Positions 47,466-58,251 of a stretch of DNA of 64,000 nt are shown in pieces. Position numbers and translations under genes: made by a program. Numbering within the stretch: position 1 is the first letter of the stretch; every line of letters starts with the position of its first letter. Source of the stretch: Nitratireductor pacificus pht-3B (lineage in GTDB: Bacteria > Pseudomonadota > Alphaproteobacteria > Rhizobiales > Rhizobiaceae); assembly GCF_000300335.1 (NCBI RefSeq), contig NZ_AMRM01000009.1, positions 62,001 through 126,000 on the forward strand. Direction: 5' to 3'. A model generated the notes under the pieces. It ran no database searches. It was given only the letters and a program-made list of their open reading frames with translations, and was not told where the DNA came from.

Positions 47466-48305
47466 TCACATATCAGTCCGTACCCGCCAAAGCTCGGGGA
47501 ATAGTTCCACATCCAGCATCCTGCGCAAATAGGAAACACCGGATGTGCCGCCCGTTCCTCGTTTCAGGCCGATGATCCTCTCCACCGTGGTGACGTGGTT
47601 GAAGCGCCAGCGGCGGAAATAATCCTCGAAATCGATCAGCTTCTCGGCCAGCTCGTAGAGCGCCCAATGCTCGTCCGGCCTGGCGTAGACGGCCTTCCAC
47701 GCGGCCTGCACCTCGTCGTTCGCCTCACGGCGCTCGCGCCAGCTCGTGCGCTCCGCATCGGCGCCGATGTCGAAGCCGTTGCGCGCCAGAAGCCGCAGCG
47801 CCTCGTCGTAGAGGCTCGGCTCGGCCAGGATCTCCTCCAGCCGGGCCGTGACGTCCGGCAGGTCGGAATGCGGCTTCAGCATCGAAAGGTTGCGGTTGCC
47901 GGCGAGGAACTCGATGGAGCGATACTGCCAGGACTGGAAGCCGGACGACTGGCCGAGCGCGTCGCGGAAGGTGGAGTATTCGCTGGGCGTCATGGTGCGC
48001 AGCACGTCCCAGGCGCTGTTGAGCTGCTCGAAGATGCGCGCCACGCGGGTCAGCATCTTGAAGGCGGGGCGCACGCGATCCTCGGCGAGCGCCGCCTTGG
48101 CCGAGCGGATCTCGGAGATCGCCAGCATCATCCACAGTTCGGAAGTCTGGTGCTGGATGATGAACAGCAGCTCGTCGCGGGCCGTCGACAGCGGCTTCTG
48201 CGCATCGAGGATCTTCTCAAGATGCAGGTAATCGCTGTAGGACATGGGCGGCTTGATGTCGGCCGCGCCGTCGTCATCCGGCTCGATATGTTCACGCGTC
48301 GTCAT
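47466..48305 (-). CDS. kynA: Tryptophan 2,3-dioxygenase
   Basis: Heme enzyme opening the indole ring of tryptophan to give N-formylkynurenine; 279 residues, normal for the bacterial form. [40 protein letters not shown] (distal site), [39 protein letters not shown] (proximal heme His in FNHV) and [10 protein letters not shown] are diagnostic. It overlaps the CoA-ligase gene by 4 bp. Its presence next to anthranilate-type CoA genes suggests the whole cluster handles tryptophan-derived anthranilate. Confidence 0.95.
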   Translation of the reverse strand: MTTREHIEPDDDGAADIKPPMSYSDYLHLEKILDAQKPLSTARDELLFIIQHQTSELWMMLAISEIRSAKAALAEDRVRPAFKMLTRVARIFEQLNSAWDVLRTMTPSEYSTFRDALGQSSGFQSWQYRSIEFLAGNRNLSMLKPHSDLPDVTARLEEILAEPSLYDEALRLLARNGFDIGADAERTSWRERREANDEVQAAWKAVYARPDEHWALYELAEKLIDFEDYFRRWRFNHVTTVERIIGLKRGTGGTSGVSYLRRMLDVELFPELWRVRTDM

Positions 48306-49924
48306 TCGTCACCCTCACGCAGGCGGAATCGCTGGATCTTGCCGGTCTGCGTCTTCGGCAGGGCGTCGATGAACCTTACCGAACGCGGATATTTGTAGGG
48401 GGCGATCACCGCCTTGACGTGATCCTGGAGGCGCTTGACGGAGGCCGCGTCGGGCGCCACACCCTTGGCCAGCACCACATAGGCCTCGACGATCTGGCCG
48501 CGCTCCTCGCTGGCCGCGCCGATGACGGCGCATTCCACGACATCGGCATGCGACAGCAGCGCCGCCTCCACTTCGGGACCGGCGATGTTGTAGCCGGCGG
48601 AAACGATCATGTCGTCGGAGCGGGCGGCGAAATGGAGATGTCCGTCCTCGTCCTGGAAGAAGGAATCGCCGGTCAGGTTCCAGCCGCCGCGCACATAATC
48701 CTTCTGTCGCTCGTCGGCGAGGTAGCGGCAGCCCGTCGGCCCGCGCACCGCGAGCCGGCCCACCTCGCCGCGCGGCAGCTCGTTCATGTCCTGATCGACG
48801 ATCCGCGCCTCGTAGCCCGTCACGGGCCGGCCGGTGGTCGCGGGATGCATGTCGTCGAAGCGGTTGGAGATGAAGATGTGCAGCATTTCCGTCGCGCCGA
48901 TGCCGTCAAGAATCGGCTTGCCGGTCTTCTTCGTCCACTCCTCGAACACCGGCCCGGGCAGCGTCTCGCCCGCCGAAACGGCGACGCGCAGCGACGACAG
49001 GTCGGCGCCCTCGTCCATCGCCGCCATCATGGCGCGGTAGGCGGTCGGCGCGGTGAAGCTGACGGTCGCGCGATACTTCTCGATGATCTCGATCATGTTC
49101 GGCGGCGTGGCGCTCTCGAGCAGCGTCGCGGCCGCGCCGAAGCGCAGCGGGAAGATCGCCAGCCCGCCGAGGCCGAAGGTGAAGGCGAGCGGCGGCGAAC
49201 CGACGAACACGTCGTCCGGCGTCACCTGCAGGACTTCCTTCGCATAGGCGTCGGCGATGATCAGCAGGTCGCGATGAAAGTGCATCGTCGCCTTGGGCGT
49301 GCCCGTGGTGCCGGAGGTGAAGCCGAGCAGGGCGACATCGTCGCGCCCCGTCTTCACCGCCTCGAACCGGACGGGCTTGTCGAGCGCGACGCGGTCGAGC
49401 TCGGCGTCGAAATTGGCCGTGCCGTCGAAGCCGACGACCTGTTTGAGGAATTTGCTTTCCTTGGCGCAGGCGACCAGCTCGTCCTTGATGCGGGTGTCGC
49501 ACAGGGCGAGACCGATCTCCGCCTTGTCGACGATCTTCGCCAGCTCGCCGGCGCGCAGCATCGGCATGGTGTTGACCACGACCGCGCCGGCCTTGGTGGC
49601 GGCCAGCCAGCAGGCGACCATGGCCGGGTTGTTGGCCGAGCGGATGAGGATGCGGTTGCCGGGCTTGACGCCATAATCCTCGACAAGCGCGTGGGCCAAC
49701 CGGCTGGTCCAGTCGGCCAGCTCCTTGTAGGTGCGGCGGCGGCCATTGCCGATCAGCGCCACATGATCGCCGAAGCCGCGCTCGACCATGCGGTCGGAGA
49801 GTTCGACGCCGGCGTTCAGATATTCGGGGTAGTCGAAGCCGTCGAGCAGGAAGTCCGGCCACTGGTCCTCGGGCGGGAGATTGTCCCGCGCGAACGTGTC
49901 TGTGTGCCCCGTGGGTCCGAGCAT
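48302..49924 (-). CDS. Aryl-CoA ligase, probably 2-aminobenzoate-CoA ligase (AMP-forming)
   Basis: Acyl-adenylate-forming enzyme of 540 residues that would activate a benzoate-type acid to its CoA thioester. Motifs: [20 protein letters not shown] (P-loop, about residues 205-224), [18 protein letters not shown] (A5 region), [20 protein letters not shown] and the catalytic lysine in [17 protein letters not shown] near the C terminus. The closest pattern is the 2-aminobenzoate/benzoate-CoA ligase group. Neighbours kynA and the aryl-CoA monooxygenase favour anthranilate, with salicylate as alternative. Confidence 0.87.
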   Translation of the reverse strand: MLGPTGHTDTFARDNLPPEDQWPDFLLDGFDYPEYLNAGVELSDRMVERGFGDHVALIGNGRRRTYKELADWTSRLAHALVEDYGVKPGNRILIRSANNPAMVACWLAATKAGAVVVNTMPMLRAGELAKIVDKAEIGLALCDTRIKDELVACAKESKFLKQVVGFDGTANFDAELDRVALDKPVRFEAVKTGRDDVALLGFTSGTTGTPKATMHFHRDLLIIADAYAKEVLQVTPDDVFVGSPPLAFTFGLGGLAIFPLRFGAAATLLESATPPNMIEIIEKYRATVSFTAPTAYRAMMAAMDEGADLSSLRVAVSAGETLPGPVFEEWTKKTGKPILDGIGATEMLHIFISNRFDDMHPATTGRPVTGYEARIVDQDMNELPRGEVGRLAVRGPTGCRYLADERQKDYVRGGWNLTGDSFFQDEDGHLHFAARSDDMIVSAGYNIAGPEVEAALLSHADVVECAVIGAASEERGQIVEAYVVLAKGVAPDAASVKRLQDHVKAVIAPYKYPRSVRFIDALPKTQTGKIQRFRLREGDE

Positions 49925-49934
49925 GTGTTCACCC

Positions 49935-51077
49935 TCATTTTATCGTTTGCCGCGCGATGACGACTTTCTGGACGTCTGATGCGCCCTCATAGATGCGGAG
50001 CGCCCTGATCTCCCGGTAGAGGCTCTCCACGACGTGCCCGCGGCGGACGCCGTCGCCGCCATGGATCTGCACCGCCTTGTCGATCACCTCCTGCGCCCGG
50101 TCGGTAGCGAAGAGCTTGGCCATCGCCGCCTCGCGGGTGACGCGCGGCGCGCCCATGTCCTTGGTCCAGGCGGCACGGTAGATCAGCAGCGCGGCGGCAT
50201 CGACGTCGAGCGCCATGTCGGCGATGTGACCCTGCACCATCTGCAGTTCGGCGAGCGGCGCGCCGAACAGCTGGCGGCCGGCGGCGCGCTCGATGGTCTC
50301 GTCCAGCGCCCGGCGGGCAAAGCCGAGCGCCGCCGCACCGACCGTCGAGCGGAACACATCGAGGACGGACATGGCGATCCTGAAACCCTCGCCCGGCTTG
50401 CCGATCATGGCCGAGGCCGGCACCCGCACTTCGTCGAAGGAAAGGCGGGCCAGCGGATGCGGTGCGATCACGTCGATGCGTTCGGCGACGGTCAGGCCAG
50501 GCGTGTCGGCGGGGACGAGGAAGGCGGAGATGCCCTTCGCGCCGGGCGCCTCGCCGGTGCGGGCGAAGACCGTGTAGAGATCGGCGATGCCGCCGTTGGA
50601 AATCCAGGTCTTCTCGCCGGAGAGAACATAGTCGCCGCCGTCGCGCGTCGCGACCATGTCCATGTTGGCGACGTCCGAACCGGAGCGCGGCTCGGAAAGG
50701 GCGAAGGCGGAGAGCGCCCTGCCGGCGCGGGTCCTGTCGAGCCATTGCTGCTGCTCCGGCGTGCCGAAGAAGCTGATTGCCCCGGTGCCGAGGCCCTGCA
50801 TGGCGAAGGCGAAATCGGCCAGCCCGTCATGGCGCGCCAGCGTCTCGCGCGTGAGGCACAGGGTGCGCACGTCCAGCGGGCCGGGATTGGCCGTATCGAG
50901 CGCGGTCGGTTTCAGGAGGCCGGCATCGCCCAGACGCGCGACCAGATCGCGGCAGGCGGCATCGACATCGCCGTGATCGACGGGGAGGTTGGCGGCGCAC
51001 CAGTCTTCCAGCCGCTCCGCCCAGTCGCGGTGACGCTGCTCGAAGAAGGGCCAGTCGAGGAAGGAGCGGTCAGGCAT
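49935..51077 (-). CDS. Acyl-CoA dehydrogenase family protein
   Basis: FAD-dependent dehydrogenase of 380 residues, with [18 protein letters not shown] (FAD/substrate), [40 protein letters not shown] and the catalytic-base region [18 protein letters not shown]. The ATG at 51077 (MPDRSFLDW) is the first reasonable start; upstream sequence is a repeat. In the cluster it would dehydrogenate the reduced ring or ring-opened CoA ester during beta-oxidation. Confidence 0.9.
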   Translation of the reverse strand: MPDRSFLDWPFFEQRHRDWAERLEDWCAANLPVDHGDVDAACRDLVARLGDAGLLKPTALDTANPGPLDVRTLCLTRETLARHDGLADFAFAMQGLGTGAISFFGTPEQQQWLDRTRAGRALSAFALSEPRSGSDVANMDMVATRDGGDYVLSGEKTWISNGGIADLYTVFARTGEAPGAKGISAFLVPADTPGLTVAERIDVIAPHPLARLSFDEVRVPASAMIGKPGEGFRIAMSVLDVFRSTVGAAALGFARRALDETIERAAGRQLFGAPLAELQMVQGHIADMALDVDAAALLIYRAAWTKDMGAPRVTREAAMAKLFATDRAQEVIDKAVQIHGGDGVRRGHVVESLYREIRALRIYEGASDVQKVVIARQTIK

Positions 51078-51112
51078 GGATTTGGATCCTTCCAAGGTCG
51101 CGTTTCTTCGCG

Positions 51113-51254
51113 CCCCCCTCTGGCCTGCCGGCCATCTCCCCCACGAGGGGGGAGATCGGCTGACATTGAAGCTTTCGCCAATCGTCAGGCGCAACGACCG
51201 TATTCGCGTAATCTCCCCCCTTAAGGGGGAGATGGCCGGCAGGCCAGAGGGGGG
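51113..51254. repeat. Long inverted repeat (30-bp arms, about 80-bp interior)
   Basis: The left arm contains CTCTGGCCTGCCGGCCATCT flanked by C-runs; the right arm contains AGATGGCCGGCAGGCCAGAG flanked by G-runs. The interior has two further G/C hairpin halves. It lies between the acyl-CoA dehydrogenase and enoyl-CoA hydratase genes and does not resemble the 19031 family. Confidence 0.85.
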
Positions 51255-51277
51255 TAAAGCCTGTCGCCGTCATCGCA

Positions 51278-52086
<809 letters not shown>

Positions 52087-52090
<4 letters not shown>

Positions 52091-52563
52091 GCCTCGCCCT
52101 CCCAGTTGCTTTCAAATGCCTTCAGTGTCGCCGACAGGGCCTTTGCCTCGTCCTCGGGCAGACCGGTCAGCAGCTCGTCGATCCAGCGCTCATGCGCCTG
52201 GGCCATGGCGGCGAAGGCCTCCTTGCCGGCGGGCGTCAGCTTCACGATCGAGGTGCGGCGGTCCCCCGCGCGTTTGGAGCGGCTGGCGAGGCCATCATTG
52301 ACCAGGCGCTCGACAATGCCGGTGACATTGCCGTTCGAGACGAGGAGGAAGCTCGAAATGTCGCTCATCGCCATGCCCTCGGGGGCGCGGTCGAGCGCCG
52401 ACAGGACATCGAAACGCGGCAGGGTTGTGTCGAAGCGCGTCTTCAGGCGTTCGCGCAGCACCGCCTCGATCAGGCGCGAGGCGCGCAGGATCCTGATCCA
52501 CAGGCGCAGGCGTTCCTTGGCCGGGGCGCCGGAACGAACGGCAGTCAGGGGAGCGCTCACCAT
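52087..52563 (-). CDS. MarR-family transcriptional regulator
   Basis: Winged-helix dimeric regulator of 158 residues with [40 protein letters not shown] (recognition helix) and the wing [20 protein letters not shown]. It is embedded in the aromatic-CoA operon between enoyl-CoA hydratase and SDR genes, like BadR-type regulators that sense aryl-CoA compounds. A candidate dyad operator lies upstream of the operon's first gene (55848-55877). Confidence 0.92.
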
Positions 52564-53315
52564 GTTTCACCTCCAGAGATGGAAATCGACTGGCCGGTGA
52601 CCGATGCGGCTTCGGGGCTGACGAGCCACAGGGCTGCAGCCGCCACTTCCCGCGGCTGCACCAGCCGTCCGTGGGGATTGGCTTCGACGAAGCCCCTGCG
52701 GGCCTCCTCGTGGCTGCGCCCGGTCTTCTCGACCACGCGCTCGATCGATTCCTCCAGCATGTCCGTCTCGACATAGCCGGGGCAGATGGCGTTGACCGTC
52801 ACGCCGGTCTTCACGAGCTCGGCCGACAGGGCGCGCATCAGGCCGATCACGCCGTGCTTGGACGCCACATAGGGCGCGACATAGGCATAGCCTTTCAGCC
52901 CGGCGACGGACGCGACGAAGAGAATGCGGCCGCTGCCGCGCCTGGCCATCGGCGAGAGCGCCGGCTTCACGGTCAGGAACGCGCCGGTCATGTTGACCTG
53001 AACGGTGCGGTTCCAGTCGTCCAGAGATGTGCGGTGGGCCGGGGCGCTGGTGGCGATGCCGGCATTGGCGATGACGATGTCGAAAGCGCCGCGCGCCGCC
53101 TCCGCCGCCTCGTAAAGCGCCTGCACGGAGGCCTCGTCGGTCACGTCGGCGGTCATCGCGTGGATGCGGGCATGGCTGGCCGCCACCTTTTCCAGCGGTT
53201 CGGCGCGCCGGCCGCAGATGGTGACGTCGATGCCGGCTTCCGCGAGCGCCATTGCGATCGCCGCGCCGACGCCCGAGCCGCCGCCGGTGACGAGCGCGTG
53301 GCGGGAAGCGGTCAT
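52557..53315 (-). CDS. SDR-family NAD(P)-dependent oxidoreductase
   Basis: Classical short-chain dehydrogenase, 252 residues: ALVTGGGSGVGAAIAMALAE (cofactor), DIVIANAGIATSAPAHRTSL, catalytic Tyr/Lys in YVAPYVASKHGVIGLMRAL, and AICPGYVETDML. In the anthraniloyl-CoA route it would oxidise a hydroxyacyl-CoA intermediate (inference). It overlaps the MarR start by 7 bp. Confidence 0.91.
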   Translation of the reverse strand: MTASRHALVTGGGSGVGAAIAMALAEAGIDVTICGRRAEPLEKVAASHARIHAMTADVTDEASVQALYEAAEAARGAFDIVIANAGIATSAPAHRTSLDDWNRTVQVNMTGAFLTVKPALSPMARRGSGRILFVASVAGLKGYAYVAPYVASKHGVIGLMRALSAELVKTGVTVNAICPGYVETDMLEESIERVVEKTGRSHEEARRGFVEANPHGRLVQPREVAAAALWLVSPEAASVTGQSISISGGETW

Positions 53316-53340
53316 CGGTGCGCTCCCCGGTTTGCCGCAG

Positions 53341-53461
53341 GCGCCCGCCCCTCATCCTCACCTTCTCCCCGCACGCGGGGAGAAGGGGGCATAGAGGTCG
53401 CCGCTTCCTCCTTCTCCCCGCGTGCGGGGAGAAGGTGCCGGCAGGCGGATGAGGGGCCGCG
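53341..53461. repeat. Rhizobial palindromic repeat, paired-core form (inverted ends)
   Basis: Two cores (CCTTCTCCCCGCACGCGGGG and CCTTCTCCCCGCGTGCGGGG), bounded by CCGCCCCTCATC and GGTGCCGGCAGGCGGATGAG plus GGG. Sits between the monooxygenase and SDR genes. Confidence 0.85.
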
Positions 53462-53481
53462 CAAACGCTCGAAAGGCATCG

Positions 53482-55773
53482 TCACACCTTCCCCGTCATC
53501 TGCTCGGCGCGCTCGGCAAGCCGGTAGGCCTGGTCGCGGCCGGGAAGATAGGGATCGGGCCAGGCGACGCCCTTGTCGCACAGCGTCACCGCGGCGTGCA
53601 GTGTCCAGTAGGGGTCGGCCAGGTGCGGCCGGGCGAGGCAGACCAGATCGGCGCGGCCGGCCATCAGGATCGAATTGACGTGGTCCGGCTCGTAGATGTT
53701 GCCGACGGCGATTGTCGCCATGCCGGTCTCGTTGCGGATGCGGTCGGAGAACGGGGTCTGGAACATGCGGCCATAGACGGGCCTGGCGCGCTTCGAGGTC
53801 TGGCCGGCCGAGACGTCGCAGATGTCGACGCCGGCTTCCTGCAGCATGCGGGCGATCTCGACGGCGTCGGCCGGGGTGATGCCCTCGTCGCCGACCCAGT
53901 CATTGGCCGAGATGCGCACGGAGATCGGCTTGTCGTCGGGCCAGACGGCGCGGACGGCGTGGAAAAGCTCGAGCGGATAGCGCATGCGGTTTTCGAGGCT
54001 GCCGCCATATTCGTCGTCGCGCCGGTTGGTCAGCGGCGAGATGAAGGAGGAGAGCAGATAGCCGTGTGCGTAGTGCAGCTCGAGCATGTCGAAGCCGCAG
54101 CGCTCGGCCATCTCCGCGGCGGCGACGAACTGGTCGCGCACCATGTCCATGTCGGCGCGGTCCATGGCCTTGGGCGTCTGGTTCCTGTCGGACCAGGCGA
54201 CCGCCGAGGCGGCGAGGAGCGGCCAGTTGTCCTGATCGAGCGGCGCGTCCATCTCCTCCCAGCCGAGCTGGGTCGAGCCCTTCGGTCCGGAATGGCCGAT
54301 CTGGGCGCAGATCCTGGCGTCGGTCTCGTTGTGGACGAAATCGACGATGCGCTTCCAGGCCGTCTCGTGCTCGGGCTTGTAGAAGCCGGGGCAGCCGGGC
54401 GTGATCCGCCCTTCCGGGCTGACGCAGGTCATCTCGATATAGACGAGGCCCGCGCCGCCCTTGGCGCGCTCGCAGTAATGGACGAAATGCCAGTCGGTCG
54501 GCGAGCCGTCGACCGCCTTGTACTGGGCCATCGGCGAGACGACGATGCGGTTCTTCAGCGTCATGCCGCGCAGCTTGTAGGGCGCGAACATCGGCGCGCG
54601 CGCCAGGTTCGAGCCGGCGCCGGCCTGGTTCTGGAACCATGCCTCGGCGCCCGACAGCCACTCGGCGTCGCGCAGGCGCAGGTTCTCGTGGCTGATGCGC
54701 TGCGAGCGGGTGAGCAGCGAATAGTTGAACTGGACCGGGTCCAGGTCCAGGTAGCGCTCCACCTCCTCGAACCACTCGAGCGAGTTGCGGGCGGCCGACT
54801 GAAGGCGCAGCACCTCCAGCCGCCTGGCGTCCTCGTATTTCTCGAAGGCTTCTTTCAGCGTCGGCTCGGTGTGGAGATATTCGGCCAGCGCGATGGCGCT
54901 CTCCAGCGCCAGCTTGGTGCCGGAACCGATGGAGAAATGGGCGCTCGCCGCCGCGTCGCCCATCAGGGCGATGTTCTCGTGCGACCAGCGCTCACACAGC
55001 ACGCGCGGGAAGTTGATCCAGGCCGAACCGCGAATGTGGTTGGCGTTGGTCATCAGGGGGTGGCCGCCGAGATGATCCTTGAAGATGCGTTCGCAGACGG
55101 CGATGGAGTCCTGCTGGCTCATGCCGCCGAAGCCGAACTTCTCCCAGGTCTCCTCGGAGCATTCGACGATGAAGGTCGCCGTCTCGTCGTCGAACTGGTA
55201 GGCGTGCGCCCAGACCCAGCCGTGCTCGGTCTTCTCGAAGATGAATGTGAAGGCGTCGTCGAACTTCTGGTGCGTTCCGAGCCAGACGAACTTGCACTTG
55301 CGGACGTCGATGTCCGGCTTGAACACGTCGGCGAACATGGTCCGCGTCCTGGAGTTCAGCCCGTCGGCGGCCAGCACCATGTCGTTCTCGGCCATGAAAG
55401 GACGCGGATCGTCGATCTCGGTCTGGAATTCGAGCCTGACGCCCAGCTCCCGGGCGCGCTCCTGCAGGAGGATCAGAAGGCGCATGCGGCCGATGCCGCA
55501 GAAGCCGTGGCCGGTCGACAGGGTGCGCGTGCCCTTGTGAATGACGGCGATGTCGTCCCAATAGGCGAAATACTCGCGGATGCGCTCGGCGCTGACGGGG
55601 TCGTTCTCGGCGAGGTTGTCGAGCGTCTCGTCGGACAGGACAACGCCCCAGCCGAAGGTGTCGTCCGGCTTGTTGCGTTCGTAGACCGTCACGTCATGCG
55701 CGGGATCGCGCAGCTTCATCGAGATTGCGAAATAGAGCCCCGCGGGACCTCCGCCAAGAATTGCGACTTTCAT
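53482..55773 (-). CDS. Fused aryl-CoA monooxygenase/old-yellow-enzyme protein (2-aminobenzoyl-CoA monooxygenase/reductase or salicylyl-CoA 5-hydroxylase type)
   Basis: 763-residue, two-domain flavoenzyme. Residues 1 to about 370 form a group-A FAD monooxygenase: [35 protein letters not shown] and [20 protein letters not shown]. About 385-763 is an FMN-binding old-yellow-enzyme domain with [60 protein letters not shown] and [14 protein letters not shown]. The 2-aminobenzoyl-CoA enzyme of this architecture hydroxylates and reduces the ring in one protein. Start 55773 begins at the FAD motif; the longer frame to 55998 is leader. First gene of the minus-strand cluster. Confidence 0.9.
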   Translation of the reverse strand: MKVAILGGGPAGLYFAISMKLRDPAHDVTVYERNKPDDTFGWGVVLSDETLDNLAENDPVSAERIREYFAYWDDIAVIHKGTRTLSTGHGFCGIGRMRLLILLQERARELGVRLEFQTEIDDPRPFMAENDMVLAADGLNSRTRTMFADVFKPDIDVRKCKFVWLGTHQKFDDAFTFIFEKTEHGWVWAHAYQFDDETATFIVECSEETWEKFGFGGMSQQDSIAVCERIFKDHLGGHPLMTNANHIRGSAWINFPRVLCERWSHENIALMGDAAASAHFSIGSGTKLALESAIALAEYLHTEPTLKEAFEKYEDARRLEVLRLQSAARNSLEWFEEVERYLDLDPVQFNYSLLTRSQRISHENLRLRDAEWLSGAEAWFQNQAGAGSNLARAPMFAPYKLRGMTLKNRIVVSPMAQYKAVDGSPTDWHFVHYCERAKGGAGLVYIEMTCVSPEGRITPGCPGFYKPEHETAWKRIVDFVHNETDARICAQIGHSGPKGSTQLGWEEMDAPLDQDNWPLLAASAVAWSDRNQTPKAMDRADMDMVRDQFVAAAEMAERCGFDMLELHYAHGYLLSSFISPLTNRRDDEYGGSLENRMRYPLELFHAVRAVWPDDKPISVRISANDWVGDEGITPADAVEIARMLQEAGVDICDVSAGQTSKRARPVYGRMFQTPFSDRIRNETGMATIAVGNIYEPDHVNSILMAGRADLVCLARPHLADPYWTLHAAVTLCDKGVAWPDPYLPGRDQAYRLAERAEQMTGKV

Positions 55774-55847
55774 GCTCGCGCTCCGTCCTCCCAGGATCGC
55801 CTTCCACCTGGCTTTTAAGAAGGAAAGCATCGCACCGGCGGCGGGAC

Positions 55848-55877
55848 ATTTCAAGTATGAAATTTTAAGGTTGAAAT
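55848..55877. promoter_or_regulatory. Candidate MarR operator upstream of the aryl-CoA monooxygenase gene
   Basis: ATTTCAA (55848-55854) is mirrored by TTGAAAT (55871-55877) with 16 AT-rich bases between; TTTCA-AGTA-TGAAA is a nested dyad. It lies about 75 bp upstream of the start codon in an otherwise GC-rich region. Assignment to the cluster's MarR protein is inference. Confidence 0.5.
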
Positions 55878-55996
55878 ATAGTCTGCCTGTGGTCAGTGTA
55901 ACGCAGATGCGGGGCCGATGACAGGGAGCGGCCATCGCGCTATGCACAGCTTTGCCCGGCGGCAGCCCTCCGGGCCTTCGACGGAGGAGAGCCGAC

Positions 55997-56827
55997 ATGT
56001 TCTACCGGGAAATCGCCGACTGGGACGATGCCTATGCGAACGGCGCCAACATTCCGGGCGGCGACCGCTGGCCCGACCTCTGGGTCGCGCCGGCAAGGGC
56101 CTACCGCGAAAAACTGTCGGCTGCGGGCCGAGCCGAGCTCGACATCGCCTATGGGGACGGCGCGCGCAACCGGTTCGACCTGTTCCTGCCCGAGGGAAGC
56201 CCGCGCGGTCTGGTCGTCTTCATCCATGGCGGGTTCTGGCTGCGGCTCGACAAGAGCTTCTGGTCGCATCTGGCGGCGGGAGCCGTGGACAGCGGCTATG
56301 CGGTCGCCATGCCCTCCTACACGTTGTGCCCGGAGAACTCGATTGCGGGCATCACCGCGGAGATCGGCCGGGCGGTGACGGCCGCCGCCGGGCGCGTCGA
56401 CGGTCCGCTGATCCTGACCGGCCATTCGGCGGGCGGCCATCTGGCCAGCCGCATGGCATGTGCTTCCTCGCCGCTTCCCGAAGGCGTGCGGGCGCGGCTG
56501 CGGCACGTACTCTCCATTTCCGGCGTGCACGACCTGCGGCCGATGATGCGCACGGCGATGAACGAGGGCCTGAAGATCACCGCCGAGGAGGCGCAGGCGG
56601 AAAGCCCGGCGCTCCTTTCGCCGCTGCCGGGCATGCAGCTGACCTGCTGGGTCGGGGCTGCGGAGCGCGGTGAATTCCTGCGGCAGAACGCCCTGCTCGC
56701 CAACATCTGGACCGGGCTGGGCGCGCGCACGGCAATCGTCGAGGAACCGGACAAGCACCATTTCGACGTTATTGACGGTCTGGCCGACGCGGATCACCAG
56801 ATGGTGCGCTGTCTGTTGACAGTCTAG
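55997..56827 (+). CDS. Alpha/beta hydrolase, probable arylformamidase (kynurenine formamidase, AFMID type)
   Basis: 276-residue alpha/beta hydrolase. [20 protein letters not shown] carries the oxyanion HGGxW motif of animal-type kynurenine formamidases; the nucleophile is in [14 protein letters not shown], and the catalytic His region is [11 protein letters not shown]. The early [20 protein letters not shown] matches the substrate-loop N terminus of that family. The start follows ACGGAGGAGAGCCGAC. Divergent from the anthranilate-type cluster containing kynA, it would supply the second step, N-formylkynurenine to kynurenine. It is not the KynB cyclase-like formamidase common in bacteria. Confidence 0.78.
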   Translation: MFYREIADWDDAYANGANIPGGDRWPDLWVAPARAYREKLSAAGRAELDIAYGDGARNRFDLFLPEGSPRGLVVFIHGGFWLRLDKSFWSHLAAGAVDSGYAVAMPSYTLCPENSIAGITAEIGRAVTAAAGRVDGPLILTGHSAGGHLASRMACASSPLPEGVRARLRHVLSISGVHDLRPMMRTAMNEGLKITAEEAQAESPALLSPLPGMQLTCWVGAAERGEFLRQNALLANIWTGLGARTAIVEEPDKHHFDVIDGLADADHQMVRCLLTV

Positions 56828-56905
56828 GCCGATGCGCCGAATCTCGCGGCAATCTGTTATTCGATGCGCGTCCCGGCCCAGGCCGGGCGCGTCCCTGGAG
56901 CCTTC

Positions 56906-57142
56906 ATGAGACCCGTTTTCGTTCAAGTGCGTTGCAAGCCCGGCAAGACCTACCAGGTCGCCGACGAGATCTACAAGCGCGAGATCGCTTCGGAACTCTA
57001 CTCGACCAGCGGTGACTACGACCTTCTGATGAAGGTCTATATCGAGGACGGAGTCGATGTCGGCAAGTTCATCAGCGAGAACATCGCCAATGTACCGGGC
57101 ATTCGCCGCTCGCTGACAACGCTGACCTTCAAGGCGTTCTGA
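56906..57142 (+). CDS. Stand-alone Lrp/AsnC ligand-binding (RAM) domain protein
   Basis: 78-residue protein comprising only the alpha/beta sandwich that in Lrp/AsnC regulators binds amino acids and oligomerises: MRPVFVQVRCKPGKTYQVAD, STSGDYDLLMKVYIEDG and IANVPGIRRSLTTLTFKAF. No DNA-binding domain is present. The ATG at 56906 is preferred over the longer frame from 56864. Such stand-alone RAM proteins bind amino acids or modulate full-length Lrp proteins; the role here is unknown. Confidence 0.85.
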   Translation: MRPVFVQVRCKPGKTYQVADEIYKREIASELYSTSGDYDLLMKVYIEDGVDVGKFISENIANVPGIRRSLTTLTFKAF

Positions 57143-57325
57143 ATCCGAAGGACGGGTGGGGGTACTGCGCCGCCATATGCAATTGCCCTGCCGCAAGGGG
57201 GGGAAACGTGGCGTTCGCCGGCCTGTCGCGCATTCCCGGTCCGTTTCGAGGGAACCCGTACCCTGCCGTTACCGTTGCGTTTGTCGAGCGAACATGTTTT
57301 CTGCGCGCGAACACAGGATGAACTC

Positions 57326-57823
57326 ATGAGCATGACGATCGGATGCCGGCCGTGGCGGCCGGAAACCGAATTCCACTGGATTGCCACGCTGGCGCTGGCC
57401 GCGGCCCTCGCGCTGCAGACGCCCCTTCTGGCGCAGGGGCTCGACCGGGAAGAAGCCATCGACGCCATTGTCGGCTCGGACGTCAAGACGGAGGAGGTCG
57501 AGGCCGCCTCGGCCACCGACCGCCTCGTTGCGGCCATCGCGGCAACGGCGGAGAATGCCGAGCGCGTGCGCAAGACATTCTCGCTGGAGGAGGTCGACAT
57601 CGTCTTCCTGCAGGACCTGGACAAGGGCCCGGACGGCGTCAGAAAGGTCCTCGCCGAGAAGGAAAGCGCCATCGCCATGCTGCGCGAGGCCATCGAGGGC
57701 AGCGCCCTGTTCTATCACGCGGTCGATTCCCGCTCCGTCATGGTGCGCAACATCGTGGCGCTGGAGTATGGCGACGGGGACAAGGTGACGATTTTCGTCG
57801 AAGGCCCGCAGGACAATCAGTGA
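57326..57823 (+). CDS. Hypothetical exported protein
   Basis: 165-residue protein that I do not recognise. From the start at 57326 (after ACAGGATGAACTC) there is a polar N-terminal stretch and a hydrophobic segment (IATLALAAALALQTPLLAQG) that could be a signal peptide or anchor. Then come an acidic helical region (DVKTEEVEAASATDRLVAAI) and a mixed alpha/beta C-terminal half with IVFLQDLDKGPDGV and YGDGDKVTIFVEGP. No cysteines in the mature part. Monocistronic; it lies before the ACP gene without obvious link. Confidence 0.6.
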   Translation: MSMTIGCRPWRPETEFHWIATLALAAALALQTPLLAQGLDREEAIDAIVGSDVKTEEVEAASATDRLVAAIAATAENAERVRKTFSLEEVDIVFLQDLDKGPDGVRKVLAEKESAIAMLREAIEGSALFYHAVDSRSVMVRNIVALEYGDGDKVTIFVEGPQDNQ

Positions 57824-57974
57824 GTCTCGCCCAATCGCGCCCGAATATGCGTCGGGCGCACTTGCCGCACGGGCTGGTTTGGTTTCTTATGTCCGGCAGT
57901 TGTAGCGAGTTTGGCACGGACACCTCAACCGGTGGTATTGCGGCCGGCGCAAAGGTGGACCGAGGAGATGGTTT

Positions 57975-58250
57975 ATGAATGCTGACAGTCGCGTGAGCGT
58001 CGACGACATCGGCCAGACAATTCTTGAGAAGATCAAGGTCCATGCACAGGAAGATGCCTCGAGCATCTCGCTGGACACGCCGCTCGCGGATCTCGGCATC
58101 CATTCGCTCGAGCTGACGGAAATCATCTTCGACGTCGAGGACGAGTTCAACATCGAGGTCGAGATGAATACCGCCGAGGCCTGGGAAAGCCTCGAAACGG
58201 TGCGCGACATCGTTGCCGCCGTGTGCGAACTGGTGGATGCCAAGAGCTAG
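57975..58250 (+). CDS. Acyl carrier protein (NodF-like)
   Basis: 91-residue ACP. The phosphopantetheine-attachment serine is in [20 protein letters not shown], close to the DSL motif but with His before Ser, as in NodF-like proteins. Acidic helices II-III ([16 protein letters not shown]) complete the fold. The adjacent ketosynthase begins 1 bp after the stop, so the two act together. Distinct from the housekeeping ACP (AcpP), which has DSLDTVELVMALEE; a dedicated fatty acyl or lipid product is likely. Confidence 0.85.
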   Translation: MNADSRVSVDDIGQTILEKIKVHAQEDASSISLDTPLADLGIHSLELTEIIFDVEDEFNIEVEMNTAEAWESLETVRDIVAAVCELVDAKS

Positions 58251-58251
58251 G

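Noticed and set aside
53422-55818. 798-codon open frame on the plus strand
   Set aside because: Exact antisense of the fused monooxygenase; its sequence is rich in Gly/Ala/Val/Arg without motifs, as expected from GC-rich codon shadows.
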